A stretch of DNA of 64,000 bases from positions 1 to 64,000 of the forward strand of contig JAFISE010000030.1 in the NCBI GenBank assembly GCA_022560025.1. Reading direction: 5' to 3'. Each line of letters opens with the position of its first letter. Positions within the stretch are counted from its first letter, which is position 1. This DNA comes from Stagonosporopsis chrysanthemi. Its lineage: Eukaryota; Ascomycota; Dothideomycetes; Pleosporales; Didymellaceae. The translations under genes were made by a program, and so were the position numbers. The notes beneath the pieces were generated by a model. The model saw nothing but the letters and a program-made list of their open reading frames with translations. It was not told the origin of the DNA and did no database searches. Positions 52,577 to 62,815 of the stretch are shown piece by piece.

Positions 52577-54920
52577 ATTGTTGGGGATGTCCGCGTCGTT
52601 GCTAGATGTTCTGTGTGCGCTGTGATTACTTACTGCAGAATACAGGTAGAAATTAGCGACGATCGTCTGCAGAGCAGAAAAGTAGTAAAGACTACATGTT
52701 CTGTGCAAAGGGAATCGGTGAGTTCGTTGTGGGAGTTGTAGCCAACTTGTGGATAAGAAGGGGGAGGGTCGACGCTTGATGGTAGACACTCAGCTCACCT
52801 CCAATCACCTTACCGAGAAGGAGGTCTTCAACCCCGTCTCGCTCAACAACATCCTATCTCTCACTTCACGTTCCCTCCACCTCTTTACTGAGCGCGTAAA
52901 AGAGGCTGAGCCCGACTACGTACCTCACTTCTCCCCTGGCGCCTGGAGCTCTCATCGCAGCGTGTACATTCGACGGCACAACCATGAGGCCCATACCGTG
53001 ACGTTGCGTTGAGGCTGTGAAGCGGCTCCGTACCCCGCCGCACAAATACAGACCCTCCCCCCCCCTACCACCTACCACGTTCCTGAACCCTACCACGTCT
53101 ACAGAGAGCCTCAGCAAGGTTTTGGATTAATCTCCGAGATCATGCGATTTAACGGCCTTTGCGACTTCCGGTTTGAGAGCGAAGCGCTTTGCTTTGGGGT
53201 ATTTTTGGGGGCAATGGCGGCTGGATTGGGGTGTGGGCGCTTAGGAGGTGTGGCGCTGGAGTGAGGCTTTGGATGGAGGGATTGGGGGTTTGCTTGCGGT
53301 TTTGATTGGAAGCTGCGGATTATTGGGGTAATAGATGGAAGGCTGAGGAGGGCGAGAGTCTCTAGTGCTGCTCGTGTGCTGGTTTTGAAGTCAAGTCTAA
53401 TGTCGAAATGGTGCAGTGTTATGCTCGGCACGTGACCATTTGGTCTCCGACCAGTCGTCTTTGGAACCTAATTTGGTCTGCGGCGCGTAATGAGGCTCTA
53501 TCGCTGCCGCATTGACAGCCCCGTTTCCCCATGATTTCATAGCCGTCTGACAGCAGCACGGCGCCTGGGTGAGTGCGCAGAGCGAATGGATGCGCACAAG
53601 TCGACTTTGCAGAGACGAACGACTGCAACATGCGGGCGGTGCAGCGCAGTGACAGCCGGGAAAAAATGTTCCGTCACGACAAGTGACAGCGCACACAAGT
53701 GGGCAATGCTGGGGACCCAGACCCAGTGCTTTGACAACAAACCGACAACAACGCGTTCACGCGACATGCGCGACGTGCAGCAGCGCCGTCTTGGTCGTGT
53801 TATAGTCGCGAACACATTGCTCTCGCCCACCGTGAGTCACGATCTCGTGCATAATGCCGCATGTCGGTGTGCGGAAGTTTTGCGGAACACATGCAAGTTG
53901 AGGATTGAAACGAAACTCTCGACCGTTGTGGTCCAATCAACTCCCCGAACCGTGATGACTCTTCACCGACTATACTGCGCGCCCCACGCAGAGCTCAGAC
54001 CCTCCCGCAGGGCGCTAAAGCGACAACACCTCGACGGTCATGGGCTCCGTCACCGCTGCCCGTCCCACTGCCCAGCCTTGCTGAGTTTGCAGACTAGGCA
54101 CGTGTTGAAGATTGCATGAGGAAGGTGAGGGATGAGCGGTGGGCTGTGAATGTGGACTGCGATGTTGCGCGCAAAGGGGCGACCGTCGTGCACTCTACCA
54201 GCACCACAGCGCGTACACAGCTACACAAGACACACCAGACACAGACTACGCGCCTGCGGTACTATTGCTGCCAAGGCCAACGCAATCCACCCGTAGTCGT
54301 TGTTCTTCATACAGCGGGCCGCCGAACAACCCGGTTTCAGGTTTGCCAACCGCTCTGCAAGCGCGTCGCTTTCCCGCTTACCGCCTTGGTATAGCCCTTG
54401 CTGCAACTACACCGCTGCCACCCACTCAGAGTCAGCACACCGCTGAAAACTACACTCGACTAAACCCTTTCTAGCGAACAGCACAGCAGCAATGGCACTA
54501 AGACGTTCGCTAGACATGCTCGCCCACATCGACAGCCATGTTTCAAGTTGGCCTCGCAAGGCTCATGCTGTAGAACCTTCTGCGCAAAACTGCCGCCAGA
54601 CCGCCTGCCGAGATCTCAGGCCAGGATCCTGGGGCCGGTGGATCATGTTTCAGATGCTCGAGAGCGCTGTAAGCACTGGTTCGTAGCGCTCCATTTGCCA
54701 AAGCAATAAGTACACGGTGCTTCGCCGCACAACTACAGCCATCACATTGAACATTTTATCGAAGATTTGCGAGCACTGCCCACCGGTTCGAGACATCTCC
54801 CCTTCTCCTCTTTCTTTCTTGTCCTAGACATTCTGGAGCTGGTTCTCCCCATTAATCGTTCTCGATAATCGTCGCTTCCTGTCCAAACAACTTCATAGCT
54901 CCGGAAGCTATCACATCAAA
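52577..54920. other. Long intergenic region with only weak frames
   Basis: No supported gene. One frame at 52779-53012 (77 codons, starting MVDTQLTSNHLTEKEVFNP) has C-rich third positions and could be a small gene or exon fragment, but it has no recognised domain. Other frames (53586-54119 among them) are Arg/Thr/His-rich with no coherence. The right end holds the promoter of the 54.9 kb gene. Confidence 0.4.
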
Positions 54921-56687
54921 ATGTACAGCCGCCACTCAACACCGCCTGCTACCTCGTACAACTACATTCCTGGTAGTGTCGGGTCAGATGTCACATACTA
55001 CTCGCAAGAGTCTTCGCCAGCACCGAACGTGGCTCCCACACCCCCACGATCGCCCGTTCGCCAGCTTGGCCCTACTCTCCTCCCCAAGGTCCGCACTCAA
55101 GATCAGGTCGCTGAGCCTACAGCCGGACCCATCAGACATCGCAGGACGACGTCTGCTGCATCAAACGTCAGCTATGGCTACAGCCCCTACTCACGAGCGG
55201 TCTCCCAGCCGTACCGTGAGTCCAGCCCATACACTCACAACAACATGATCTCGCCTGTCTCCAACGGTTCTTGCGACTTCAATGGGCTGTCTATGCTCAA
55301 CTCTCCCATCACATTCACACCGTCTGAGGGTCGCCGAGCCTCGTCATACGCTCCGACCCACTCGCGCTCGAGCTCCATCAACGCTCCGCGTCACGTGAGG
55401 GCTACCTCTGCCAACAGCATTGATGAGTCCACCATCAGCCGGTATGGTTTCCCCACCTACCGCAACATCCCCAACTACGTGACCGCCCCGAGCGCGTCTC
55501 AGTCAACATACGTCACATCACCTGTCGAGTACTCGCAGCAGCTGCAGCAGCCTCCCAGCTACACTGCACAGGCTCTCGACTTCCCTCTCTTGGATTTCGA
55601 GCCTGCTCCTGCTGTCCAGTACCCCTCCTTCACAGAGCAGCCCAGCCTGCAGCCCAGCTTCGATGCCTACCAGCCCGTTGCTACATCATCCCTGCTCGAG
55701 TACCTCAGCGGCCCCAACCCTTCCCCAGCTCTGGTTCGCCGCGTCACAGCTGCGCCCCGCGGCATCCACAACCACTTCTGGTGGGATGTGCGCAACCTCC
55801 GTAGCTGGGAGGAATTCAACATCGCTGCCATCAAGGAGATCCCCTCCATCCTCCCCCTCCTTGAGGTCCCTGTCTCCCAGGCCTACCTTCCTCAGCCCAG
55901 CCGCCAGAACATGCAGCCCGAGCACGAGTCCGCTCTGCACGACATCTGCACAAACTACTACGCCAACAAGGTCAACGCTGCTCTCAAGATCGCCCAGGGC
56001 ACCAGCCACATCCAGATGCGTGCCATTAAGCCCGCAGCTGGTGCTCGCGACCAGCCCCAGTTTGTCTCCAGCTACCCCTCCGACTTCGAGAAGACCCTTT
56101 TCGGCGATGCTCGCGGCCGTGTTGTCGGCCTCGTCAAGTGCTACGACAACTGGAACACCGGCATGCGCAGCGAGTCCGCACCCAAGCAGGTTCTGTACCT
56201 GCAGGGTCTCGCCCACCTTCAGCGCGTCATGCGCGAGCACGGCTGCCGCTACGGCTTCATCATGACTGAGATCGAGCTCCTGTGCGTGCGCGCCGGCGGC
56301 GATTCCTCGACCCCCGACCCCACCACCTTCAACGCCGCAGCCGGTATGCCCATCTTCGGATACCTCGAGCTCTCCGCGCCCATCTCCCTCGCCACATCCG
56401 GCGCCTCGGCGTCGGGCGACGTCCAGCTCACCGCTGCCATGGCTCTGTGGTACCTCCACATGCTCGCCAAGGAGAACCCGTTCGAGGGCATGGGCACCTG
56501 GCGCATGGAGGTCGGCGGCCCTGCGGCGCTCAGCAGGCAAAACCATCTCGAGAAGGATGCGTGGATCCCCAAGCCGCAGCTGGGCGAGAAGCGCGAGGCC
56601 AAGCGTGTCAGGGGCTGGGTGTTCCCTGAGGAGCCGCTCAGCAAGCGCGAGTGCGGCAAGGGTCGCCGTGGCAAGAGTGTTGGCTGA
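54921..56687 (+). CDS. Conserved Pezizomycotina protein of unknown function
   Basis: This is a 588-residue single-exon protein with biased codons (C-ending in the second half). Residues 1-270 are low-complexity, rich in Ser, Pro, Tyr and Thr (YSRHSTPPATSYNYIPGSV and similar), probably disordered. From about residue 275 a conserved folded region begins: GIHNHFWWDVRNLRSWEEFN, ALHDICTNYYANKVNAALK, EKTLFGDARGRVVGLVKCYD, LQRVMREHGCRYGFIMTEIELLCVRAGG and MALWYLHMLAKENPFEGMGTWRMEVGG. I recognise it as a widely conserved filamentous-fungal protein but no function or named domain. The basic C terminus (EAKRVRGWVFPEEPLSKREC) might allow nuclear localisation, which is inference. Confidence 0.75.
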   Translation: MYSRHSTPPATSYNYIPGSVGSDVTYYSQESSPAPNVAPTPPRSPVRQLGPTLLPKVRTQDQVAEPTAGPIRHRRTTSAASNVSYGYSPYSRAVSQPYRESSPYTHNNMISPVSNGSCDFNGLSMLNSPITFTPSEGRRASSYAPTHSRSSSINAPRHVRATSANSIDESTISRYGFPTYRNIPNYVTAPSASQSTYVTSPVEYSQQLQQPPSYTAQALDFPLLDFEPAPAVQYPSFTEQPSLQPSFDAYQPVATSSLLEYLSGPNPSPALVRRVTAAPRGIHNHFWWDVRNLRSWEEFNIAAIKEIPSILPLLEVPVSQAYLPQPSRQNMQPEHESALHDICTNYYANKVNAALKIAQGTSHIQMRAIKPAAGARDQPQFVSSYPSDFEKTLFGDARGRVVGLVKCYDNWNTGMRSESAPKQVLYLQGLAHLQRVMREHGCRYGFIMTEIELLCVRAGGDSSTPDPTTFNAAAGMPIFGYLELSAPISLATSGASASGDVQLTAAMALWYLHMLAKENPFEGMGTWRMEVGGPAALSRQNHLEKDAWIPKPQLGEKREAKRVRGWVFPEEPLSKRECGKGRRGKSVG

Positions 56688-58020
56688 GCATCGAAGGAGT
56701 TGCAACGGATTGACGATATTTATGACGAGTAACGATAATACCCCCGGCTGCCGGCCAGCTTCACAGCATCAACGGCGTGACGCATTTTCAACGCATTGCA
56801 TGAGGAGTTTTTGTTTAGCATTTACATGGCGCGCTTCACCCCAGGCTGGCTAGACCGGCATTTCTTTTGGCTTAGTTTAAAGATACTTAGTAATGCATAC
56901 TTTGCATACAACACTGTTTCCCAATGCTCTTCTCCGTTGATCTTGTGATGTTGTTTGACGGCGCTCTGTCGATGCAGGCAAGACTGCGTGGGGACGACCA
57001 TCAGTCAAGGTGAGGAACCCAGTCTTCCACACCATACTCACGATTCCCTTCTACTCAGCAACCTTACGCTTCAGTTCAAGCAAGGTAGCACAGCCTGTCT
57101 TCCTGTTCATCCGTCTATTCAACATACTTGTCACTGTCCTCCACGCCCTCTGTCTGCAGCAATTCCCTTTTTCGCCCTCCGAAACACCTACCTAGCCGTC
57201 TCTGCATCCTTCCCGTCCTCTCTCTTTCTCTTTCTCTTCCTCTCCCTCATCAATTAGACACGGGCAACGGGGTACTGTAACGGGCTCAACAGATATCAGA
57301 TCATATAGCACGAGTGCGGCTTGATCCGCGATTAAACTCTGACACGGATGAGTGTGCAAGCAATCGCATGATTCGATAGAACAGCGAGATTGTGCTCTGC
57401 ATTGTATAAAGTTAACTGACACGCACTTTTACCAGTTGCTATGCACTTCGTCCTATATTCCAGGGCAAGTATGCTTGCGATATCTGTCATGGTACATAAT
57501 CTTTTTCGTTCGTACGGCTGGAGATACCTGTCGCGACTACTTCCCCAATGCTGCATAGACCTGCTTTCATTCGCTGCAAACTATGTGAATGCACTTCAGC
57601 ACTACAAAAGTACTTTGTAGTTGTTCGATTAAATTCAAATAGTGCGACACAGTCCTTCGTCTTTCTTCTGTAGCTTGTTGTCTCTTGCAGAGATTCTGCA
57701 CCTCAAAGTTCTCACCCTTCTCAATGAAACGAGTCCTTTGATGTACCCTTGAGTCAAACAGTAGATTGGTTAATAATTGAGGGTTGAATGCAGCGTACCA
57801 CGGTTCATTTCAATGCGTACCTAAATTCTCTTGCTTGGTCTCAGAGAAGAACACGGTTGTTCATTTTTATTATTCATACATAGACTATAGAAGGAATTTA
57901 TCCCCTGTGCCAGAACTCTTTTATTTGACCATCAAACCTTATTGCTGCGCATCACAGTTTTTCCAGGACGCGCCAAATCTTGACAAAGTTTAAGATAATC
58001 TTCACATCAACTCTATCACC
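56688..58020. other. Intergenic, no gene seen
   Basis: The left side is the 3' flank of the conserved gene. The middle and right are AT-rich with short frames only. A dense pyrimidine stretch (CTCTCTTTCTCTTTCTCTTCC) lies near 57220-57245. No feature is supported. Confidence 0.45.
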
Positions 58021-58733
58021 ATGGCAGATCGCAAGAATATCTCAAAATACATTCCTGCAGACTTTGACCCATCAAAGCTGAGCAAACGCACTATCAAAGC
58101 AGTTCGAACACAAATTAACTTCGTCTACCCATTCCGCTCCATGCGCTGCTTAAGTTGTGGGTCATTCACAACTCAAGGTACCAAGTTTTACAACGCAGTG
58201 AAAGTGGTTTCAGCGGACACGTATCTAGGATGCCAGATCGTACGACTCCACACCAAGTGTCCTGGATGCAAGGCAGCCATAGTTATCGAAACAGATCCCA
58301 AAAACATGGATTATCGGCTGATAAGCGGCGCAAAGCGTTGCTACGAGCCTTGGAAGAACAAACAGGAGGCCGAGGAGAATACAGAAGCACGACTAGACCG
58401 CCTTCAACGTGAGGAGACTCAAGATGAGGACAACCTCCTCTGAAGGCTCGAGAGTCAAGTTGATGACGCTAGGCAAGAGATGGCTACAGCAGATGCGCTG
58501 GATGAAATCCAGGCTGCCAATGCGCGCCGTGACACCCTTCGGCACTCGACTTCAAGCATGGCAGCGGCTGCTGAGTCAGAGGATGCTGCCATCGCCAAGG
58601 ATGTTTTCAGAAAGTAAAGCGCGATTTCACCTGCGCAGCGGTAGCAGATGAGATTCCTGACACGAGTATGTGGACCATCCGGCCCAGGAAGAAGACCAAG
58701 GACCGTGTCGCGCTTTTTGGGTTGAAAAGGTGA
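58021..58733 (+). pseudogene. Broken YJU2/CWC16-like splicing-factor copy
   Basis: The first 140 codons read MADRKNISKYIPADFDPSKL, then two zinc-binding CxxC pairs (RCLSC and KCPGC), YLGCQIVRLHTKC and a following FxTDPxNxDY-type segment (IETDPKNMDYRLISGAKRCYE), characteristic of YJU2/CWC16 (CCDC94) spliceosome proteins. TGA at 58441-58443 interrupts the acidic linker. In the same frame after it, LESQVDDARQEMATADALDEIQAANARRDT continues the family pattern. A further frame change near 58615 leads to VADEIPDTSMWTIRPRKKTK and ALFGLKR with a stop at 58731-58733, the normal C-terminal ending. The copy has no introns, which would fit an old retro-copy or an intronless paralog. A truncated 140-residue protein could still be made. 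Confidence 0.65.
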
Positions 58734-58934
58734 ACAGACAGTTGTTGATAATGCATGAATGTATTGTGGCAATGCTATCAGATAAAGATGTAAGGAAACT
58801 ACCATATGTACAGGAAGGAGTGAGACCGCTAAAGCCAAAGTGTAAACTCAATAGTCCGCCTCTTATTCGTCGTTGCAATCAAGCCTACTTCAATACTTAC
58901 ACCTGTACGTCAAGCTAGAGATTGCTGAATTCGC

Positions 58935-59405
58935 TTACTCAAGCTTGCCGGGGTACTGAACGAGGGTGATGTAGGCGGGAGAGACACCCTGGCAGACGAA
59001 ATCGTTGGGACCAGCACCACCAGCGCGGCAGTAGTTGGGCAGGGTGGTGGTAGCGACATACTGGATATCATCAGAGACATCCTGCCTCAGGAGAAGACCG
59101 TTACGGTCGGCCTGCCAGGCGAAGTAGATGAAAGAGTTCTCTCCGCACTGGTAAAACTTGCCGTCCTCGACGTTGCCGGAGGATGTGCAGTTGAAGTCGA
59201 GAGTGCCCTCGTTGGTGGCCTTGATGTTGAACTCAAGAGAGCTGATGGTCTTGCCGTCAAGCTTGCGAGCGCTGAAGTTGTCGATCTTCCAGACGTAGTC
59301 ACCCTGCTGGACAACAGGGCAGGTCTCTGTGCGAGTCTCCAGAGGTGCGGCCATGGAAAGGCCAGCGGAGGCGAGAAGAGAAGCGACGATGACCTTGAAC
59401 TGCAT
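58935..59405 (-). CDS. Alt a 1-family small secreted protein
   Basis: This is a 156-residue single-exon protein. Residues 1-18 form a signal peptide (MQFKVIVASLLASAGLSMA) followed by the PLETR propeptide-like segment. Five Cys at 29, 73, 87, 126 and 138 match the Alt a 1 arrangement, in which 73/87 and 126/138 would pair and the first could link a dimer. Characteristic motifs are GDYVWKIDNF, EFNIKATNEGTLDF, CGENSFIYFAW, ATTTLPNYCRAGG and DFVCQGVSPAYITL. The family is a fungus-specific secreted beta-barrel found mainly in Dothideomycetes. Members include a major allergen and plant-interacting effectors. The exact role here is unknown. It converges with the broken YJU2 copy. Confidence 0.92.
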   Translation of the reverse strand: MQFKVIVASLLASAGLSMAAPLETRTETCPVVQQGDYVWKIDNFSARKLDGKTISSLEFNIKATNEGTLDFNCTSSGNVEDGKFYQCGENSFIYFAWQADRNGLLLRQDVSDDIQYVATTTLPNYCRAGGAGPNDFVCQGVSPAYITLVQYPGKLE

Positions 59406-61715
59406 TGTGGCGGTGTTGCTTGAGGTTCTTGTAAAGATGGGAGTTTGTGGTGGTTGTGAACGTGAATGTCAATTTGAAGTTTGTGCGGCTGTTGTGAAGC
59501 TGTGTGTTGATAGCTACGGAGGGAGATCTCAGCTCTATATATACCTCACTTCGTCAGTACCTCATGTATACCGAGAGCGAACACGATCCGCTTGACGTCA
59601 AGTGACAAACGGAGCGAAGATCTTCTTGCATGATTGTAACGTGGGTTTGTACGAACGCAGCCTTACTACGAATATGGGTCTTCTAGTTGACTGCGCCTCG
59701 ACTAAAAGCCCGGTATTCTTAGTGAGGTTATGTGGCTGGCACTCTGCATGGCAGTCATGGTGCAGATCTGGCGATGTGAGTGGTCGATTCTCTAAGCAAA
59801 CCACAAATATGGACAAAGCCTAAATCGATATGCAAAGCTGTCCTAGTCACATCCGCCCACGCCGCTCTGCCGAGCTGTACAAGGTTTGGTGGCCATGTTA
59901 CAGTGGACCCTGGCGTTGCATCGTACTTGAACAAAGCAAATCGTCTGTTCAGCTGTGCGGCAAAGGGTCGGAAAGCCTCCGATGCCGACCATATGACGAT
60001 AAGTCTTTCGCCTTGCGGCTAAGTCTCGTGTTGGCAGCGCCGGCAACCTCCCCATAATTACATTGTCGCTGTTGGCGTTATTTTTAGCACTTGAACATGT
60101 TGCCGCTGTGCAGATCAAAGAGCTGGGCAGAGTTCCCCCGCTCAGCACCTCGGTCTGTTTGCCTGCGCGAGGTACTCGCGTGGGTCGGACAAGCACATTG
60201 GTGTAAATTGATTTAGATATTTGTTTATAGCAATATTACAGATGGAAGACTGGGCAGAGCGCTTGATCTCTAGCGACCTTAAGCCTTGTGGCACAGGACG
60301 GTGGTGCTGGAAAGTGCTTCGTTTGTCGCCGTACCATGGGCGCCGGCAGACCCTGAGTGCAAGGTTGCGGCAGTTCCGGCACAGTTGTCGAGAAACGATC
60401 ACGAGTGCCGCCGTGCTAGCTTCGAACCGAGGTGGCAAGCTTCGATGAATTTGGTTGTATCGGGTCGGGCGCTCGGATAAGGCGGTCGATCGCGCCCCAC
60501 AGTTGGCTCGTGCTTTTGGTGTGACTTCATACCCTTCGTATTGCCAGCTGCCAGAATACCTTCATGATGCAAGGCATACACATATTCACTGTTTACAAGA
60601 GAGAAAAACGACGGATCATATCGCACTCACAGGTGGGCTTCAGCCTTGGAATAGACTCATTCACGCTCTGGCAGCGATTGGATAGACCCAGACCAGATTG
60701 TCTATCTCGAACCCAAGCACTGCTCGAACTCGACCGCGAAAAGACAACGAACGAACACTGGAGATGAGGCTACATTCGAACTGTACCACGAATCTTCACA
60801 TCACTTCTTGGGAGTTCTTTAGGCATCATGAGTTCTACAAAGTCGGACATCAAGGTTCTGCTCCCGGATCTTTCCGGGCGGGAGTATACAAGCGATTTCA
60901 TCGACCACGAGGGACAGAGTCGCTTTAGAGACCATGTGTAATGGGCTTGTCGCATACGGGGTTGAACTACCGCTGCTTGGATGTCTCGGCCCTGAAGCTT
61001 CTTATTGATTGGAAACACGTTAAAGGCCATGGTGTGCTCCCTAGAAGTGTTCCCTGAGTCTTCTTGTTGACGTCATACTGTAATTGTTGAAACGCAAATC
61101 GAGTTCCACAGTAAGGCTCAGACGCACGATACAATACTTATAGAAGAAAAGAGGGGCTTCTCAGAGCGTGTTCGGGTGATCGTTGGATTGGACCACTATC
61201 GAATAGAAACTATCACCTGGAACCTATATATACTAGAGAGCGTCGGAGAAAAGTGTGACCAGCACCGAGCCAGGGAGAGCGGGTGAGCAACGTCCCATAG
61301 GCTCATGATGGGAGCGTGTCAGTGCGAAGCCTGTCAGGTGCTATATGTCACGACAGTACTGGTATTGCATATGTGGGAAACGAAGACAATGTACTGACTC
61401 TGGCCACGTCGTCACCTACAGCGGAAGGGTTGCTCAGGACGGTATTAGTTATATTCTGTACCGTAGTTGTTACTGACCCCCCCTGCCTTTCAAGGTTACC
61501 TGCTTGCGATAAACTATAGAACAAGCCTATCAGAGAGCCATGAGAGGATCTTAGTGACTTTAGAACGTACTCAGGTAAGTACTTCAGTTCAGCTATCACC
61601 CCGAGCCTCCCGACAATCTCGGGCACCAGATATGAATCCTTTCTGCCTTGCTGGACTCACTAGTGAACCTCATCACAAGCGTGGTGTATCCGGATTGGCG
61701 AGCTGCTACCAACGA
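59406..61715. other. Intergenic, weak frames only
   Basis: This is the Alt a 1-like promoter side (a TATATATACC word near 59536, about 130 bp upstream of the ATG) and a long featureless section. A 37-codon frame starting at 60828 (MSSTKSDIKVLLPDLSGREY) has plausible codons but no homology I recognise. No RNA gene or repeat was seen. Confidence 0.4.
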
Positions 61716-62530
61716 CCATCATGATGCCATGGCAAGCTCCTCTACTACCCATGTGAACCAGACAGCAGTGGCACGGACGTTGGGTTGCTCTTCGGCAACG
61801 AATGCTGCCATCTGGATCTGAACGAGCTTGGACAACGCATAACCGGCAAGTGTTGGCACAACGGTGATACCTCCATGACTGACCATTTATAATCGTTGCG
61901 TCTTCTCCGATCATCCGCAAGAAGAGAGACGTCATCAGGGTAGTTCCCCTAACATTTACCTCCTGTATATCAGAGCAGAGTATCTCAGTACAAGGTCCTT
62001 CTACAATAGCAGCTTAGGTAAATACTTACAAAATGATGCCAAAAGTTGTCTAGTTGAAGGTCTTTAATTGTAGAAGGGGGCGAAGGGCTAGCAGCATTGT
62101 TTATCAAGACGTGTGCCGTGCCAAACTCAATCCTGATAGCCTCGAAAAGACCAGGAAATTTCTCTATGCTGTTGATGTCCATCGGGTATGAGAGGAGCTT
62201 GATATCGGGGTTGATGATTCGGATTTCTGCGGCTGTTTCGCGCAGCTTGTCTCCATCGCGAGCTACAAGAACTAGGCCTTTTGCACCCTCTTTTGCAAAC
62301 GCAGGCGCAAATCCCTGGTTGCCTTTTTAGGAACTTGAAAAGACGTTGAAGGCAAGATGACTTGCCTCGCGGCCTAGGCCTCGGCTAGCCCCTGTGGTGA
62401 CTACGATCTTGTCTCTTTGAGATAAGTCCGGAACGTCGGGCTTGATGCTTGGGTATTCGTCTCGATATAGCTTGGCAGTAAATTGAGAGTTTTTGAGGAA
62501 GTGGTCATCAGGAAGGTGCGAGAGATCCAT
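61716..62530 (-). pseudogene. Broken short-chain dehydrogenase
   Basis: The minus strand starts MDLSHLPDDHFLKNSQFTAK and reaches the cofactor motif TGASRGLGREASHLAF, then meets TAA at 62327-62329. Further on, the next block (PAFAKEGAKGLVLVARDGDKL, VLINNAASPSPPSTIKDLQLDN) is read. An intron with donor GTAAGT and acceptor ACAG at 61963-62029 leads to VRGTTLMTSLFLRMIGEDATIIN. Near 61885 the frame changes to VVPTLAGYALSKLVQIQMAAF, which carries the YxxxK catalytic pair, then meets TGA near 61716. The ancestral gene was a normal SDR. At least one nonsense and one frameshift lesion suggest inactivation. Confidence 0.7.
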
Positions 62531-62815
62531 AACAATGGTTTGTGGTGATATGAGACTGCTTGGGTCACTAGCCGGGCAACTCTCGAGCCATGATATAGGG
62601 GTTCTGAAGCTTCCTAGCTAAGCCGGCAAGCCGAAGTGAACTGAATCTGTTACCGTGGGCGCTTCTGGTGACAGTTCTCCGGTGGGGTCTCGGATCTGTT
62701 ACCGAGTCGGTCCGGACAAGACAAGAGCTTATACCGGTGCACAGCATTTAAATGTAAACTAAAGTAGGGAAACATGATCTTCTACTTTTGTTTCTACATT
62801 CAAAATACCGAAAGA
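62531..62815. promoter_or_regulatory. Divergent spacer between broken dehydrogenase and broken P450
   Basis: The two broken genes share this 285-bp spacer and are transcribed outward from it. The arrangement fits a shared bidirectional promoter in the ancestral pair. Confidence 0.4.

Noticed and set aside
53586..54119. 177-codon frame upstream of the conserved gene
   Set aside because: No hydrophobic core pattern, no motif, and equally long frames overlap on the other strand.
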